From Alphaproteobacteria bacterium (lineage in GTDB: Bacteria; Pseudomonadota; Alphaproteobacteria; UBA9219): a DNA stretch of 5,450 nucleotides. Each line of letters begins with the position of its first letter. Within the stretch, counting starts at the first letter, position 1. The notes below the pieces were generated by a model that made no database searches, was not told the origin of the DNA, and saw nothing but the letters and a program-made list of their open reading frames with translations. The DNA lies in assembly GCA_028716765.1 (NCBI GenBank), contig JAQUPC010000128.1:1-5450 (forward strand). The letters are read 5' to 3'. A program made the position numbers and the translations under genes. Below, piece by piece: positions 4,453 through 5,450 of the stretch.

Positions 4453-5450
4453 TGACGTCCGCAGTTTCCGCGAAAAATTCCCGGGAAAAGATTTCGCCGG
4501 TTCATGTGTTTTGGATCGTAGCGGGGCTGCATTTCGTTCTTTGGATTCTTGTTCCGGCGCTGACAAGCCCCAACGTGCAGCTTGACGTTATCGAGGGCTA
4601 TGCGTGGGGCCGCGAATGGCTTATCGGCACCTACAAGCATCCGCCGATGCAGGCCTGGTGGCTGGAAATTCTTGCGTATGCCACGGGCCGGGCCTCGTGG
4701 GCGCATCTTCTGGCAAGCCAGATCGCCATCGTTACCGCATTTTGGGCCGTTTGGCAGACGGGCCGCCGTCTGGCCGGGGACAAGACGGCGCTGCTGGGCG
4801 TTCTTCTGCTCGAAGGCGCGGTTTATTACAATTTCACGAGTCCCGAGTTCAACCCGAACGTTTTGCAATTGCCGTTTTGGGCTCTGGCCTGCTGGTCGTT
4901 TCATCGCGCCGTTAAGGAAAACCGCTGGTTCGATTGGGCGTTGCTGGGCGTTTGGGGCGCGGGCGGCCTTTATACGAAATACAGCATGCTCGTGCTTCTG
5001 GCGGTTCTGGCCGGGCTGATGATTTTCCACCCCGAAGCGCGGCGGCGTCTGCGCGGGTTCGGCCCTTATCTCGCCCTGGCGATGCTGTCGCTGTTAGGGG
5101 CGCCGCATCTGAAGTGGCTGGTGGCGCATGATTTTCAGCCGTTCTTTTATGCCGAAAGCCGGACCGGGCTGACGGAGCATGTATATGAGCGCTTCCTGTA
5201 CCCCGGCCAGTTTCTTATGGCGCAAGGCCTGTCGCTACTGGCTATGATCCTTTTGTATGCGTTGTTCGTCCGAGGCCGCGTGCGCCTGTCCGATAATTTG
5301 AAGGCGGGAGCCGGTTCCTTTGACCGTGTTTTCTTGCATGCGATTGCGCTTGGCCCCGTGGCATTGCTTCTGTTGCTCGCGGTCGTCGTGGGGTTTCGCC
5401 CGCGCGATATGTGGGGAGCCTGCCTGTGGAACTTCGTAGGGTTATGGGCC
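4452..5450 (+). CDS. ArnT/PMT-like membrane glycosyltransferase (GT39/GT83-type), 3' truncated by window end
   Basis: An open frame of 333 codons without a stop to the edge of the window. The ATG at 4452-4454 uses the last base of the upstream TGA, so translation is probably coupled to the GtrB-like gene; no separate ribosome binding site is apparent. A short charged N-terminus (1-15) is followed by a first membrane helix (about 18-38). The periplasmic loop has the family layout: QLDVIEGYAWG (43-53), with D45 in the place of the catalytic aspartate, and YKHPPMQAWW (61-70). At least six further hydrophobic segments follow (about 84-101, 111-126, 131-150, 162-193, 205-222, 256-272, 293-314). 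Enzymes of this fold take the sugar from a polyprenyl-phosphate carrier and attach it to an acceptor on the periplasmic side. The partner gene upstream would supply that carrier. Acceptor (lipid A, O-antigen, protein) unknown. The usual length of about 500 residues implies that roughly a third lies outside the window. Confidence 0.88.
   Translation, partial: MTSAVSAKNSREKISPVHVFWIVAGLHFVLWILVPALTSPNVQLDVIEGYAWGREWLIGTYKHPPMQAWWLEILAYATGRASWAHLLASQIAIVTAFWAVWQTGRRLAGDKTALLGVLLLEGAVYYNFTSPEFNPNVLQLPFWALACWSFHRAVKENRWFDWALLGVWGAGGLYTKYSMLVLLAVLAGLMIFHPEARRRLRGFGPYLALAMLSLLGAPHLKWLVAHDFQPFFYAESRTGLTEHVYERFLYPGQFLMAQGLSLLAMILLYALFVRGRVRLSDNLKAGAGSFDRVFLHAIALGPVALLLLLAVVVGFRPRDMWGACLWNFVGLWA

Noticed and set aside
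3448..4566. 372-codon open frame on the minus strand opposite the GtrB-like gene
   Set aside because: Its translation is a His/Gln/Arg-rich shadow typical of GC-rich antisense frames, while the plus strand encodes a complete enzyme with all family motifs.
4398..5030. Minus-strand and alternative plus-strand frames over the membrane glycosyltransferase
   Set aside because: They overlap a continuous frame from 4452 to the window edge with membrane helices and the DVIEGY and KHPP motifs; the others are compositional shadows.

Overview
This window looks like bacterial chromosome, most likely from an alphaproteobacterium. The support for that is indirect. The core genes are GC-rich (one 60-base line sampled inside the glycosyltransferase gene has 40 G/C). 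The tRNA-Ser has an encoded CCA end. One spacer holds a pair of TTAACCAT octamers, the half-site form of the alphaproteobacterial CtrA box, and a palindrome related to the common CGTCATTGCGRGC intergenic repeats. I cannot assign a genus.

Layout. (1) 20-109 is a complete tRNA-Ser(CGA) followed at once by a strong bidirectional terminator whose palindrome runs back into the tRNA CCA end. (2) 140-670 is a gene-free, hairpin-rich spacer that becomes AT-rich toward its right end and finishes with an 8+8 bp inverted repeat. (3) 671-1543 (+) is a DUF2806-family protein of unknown function, much lower in GC than the genes to its right (26 G/C in one 60-base line). Lying just beyond a tRNA gene, it is a plausible horizontally acquired island remnant, though no integrase or att repeat is visible. 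(4) 1605-2669 (-) is a two-domain protein with an unassigned Rossmann-like N-terminal half and a class II aldolase/adducin-like C-terminal half. It converges on the DUF2806 gene. (5) 2670-2865 is a regulatory-looking spacer. (6) 2866-3267 (-) is a small single-domain cupin. (7) 3268-3477 is a divergent intergenic region. (8) 3478-4452 (+) is a GtrB/ArnC-type polyprenyl-phosphate glycosyltransferase. (9) 4452-5450 (+) starts on the last base of the previous stop codon and runs off the window. It is a multi-pass ArnT/PMT-like (GT39/GT83-type) glycosyltransferase.

How the genes work together. The last two genes form a translationally coupled pair with a clear logic. The GtrB-like enzyme would charge undecaprenyl phosphate with a sugar on the cytoplasmic face, and the PMT-like membrane enzyme would transfer a lipid-carried sugar to an acceptor on the outer side of the inner membrane (O-antigen, lipid A or protein). 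The cupin and aldolase-like genes share a strand, but a 196-bp spacer with its own candidate regulatory sites separates them, so they may be separate transcription units. I see no CRISPR array, transposase, integrase or recognised multi-gene defence system. The least explained items are the DUF2806 gene and its hairpin-rich upstream spacer, and the N-terminal domain of the aldolase-like fusion.
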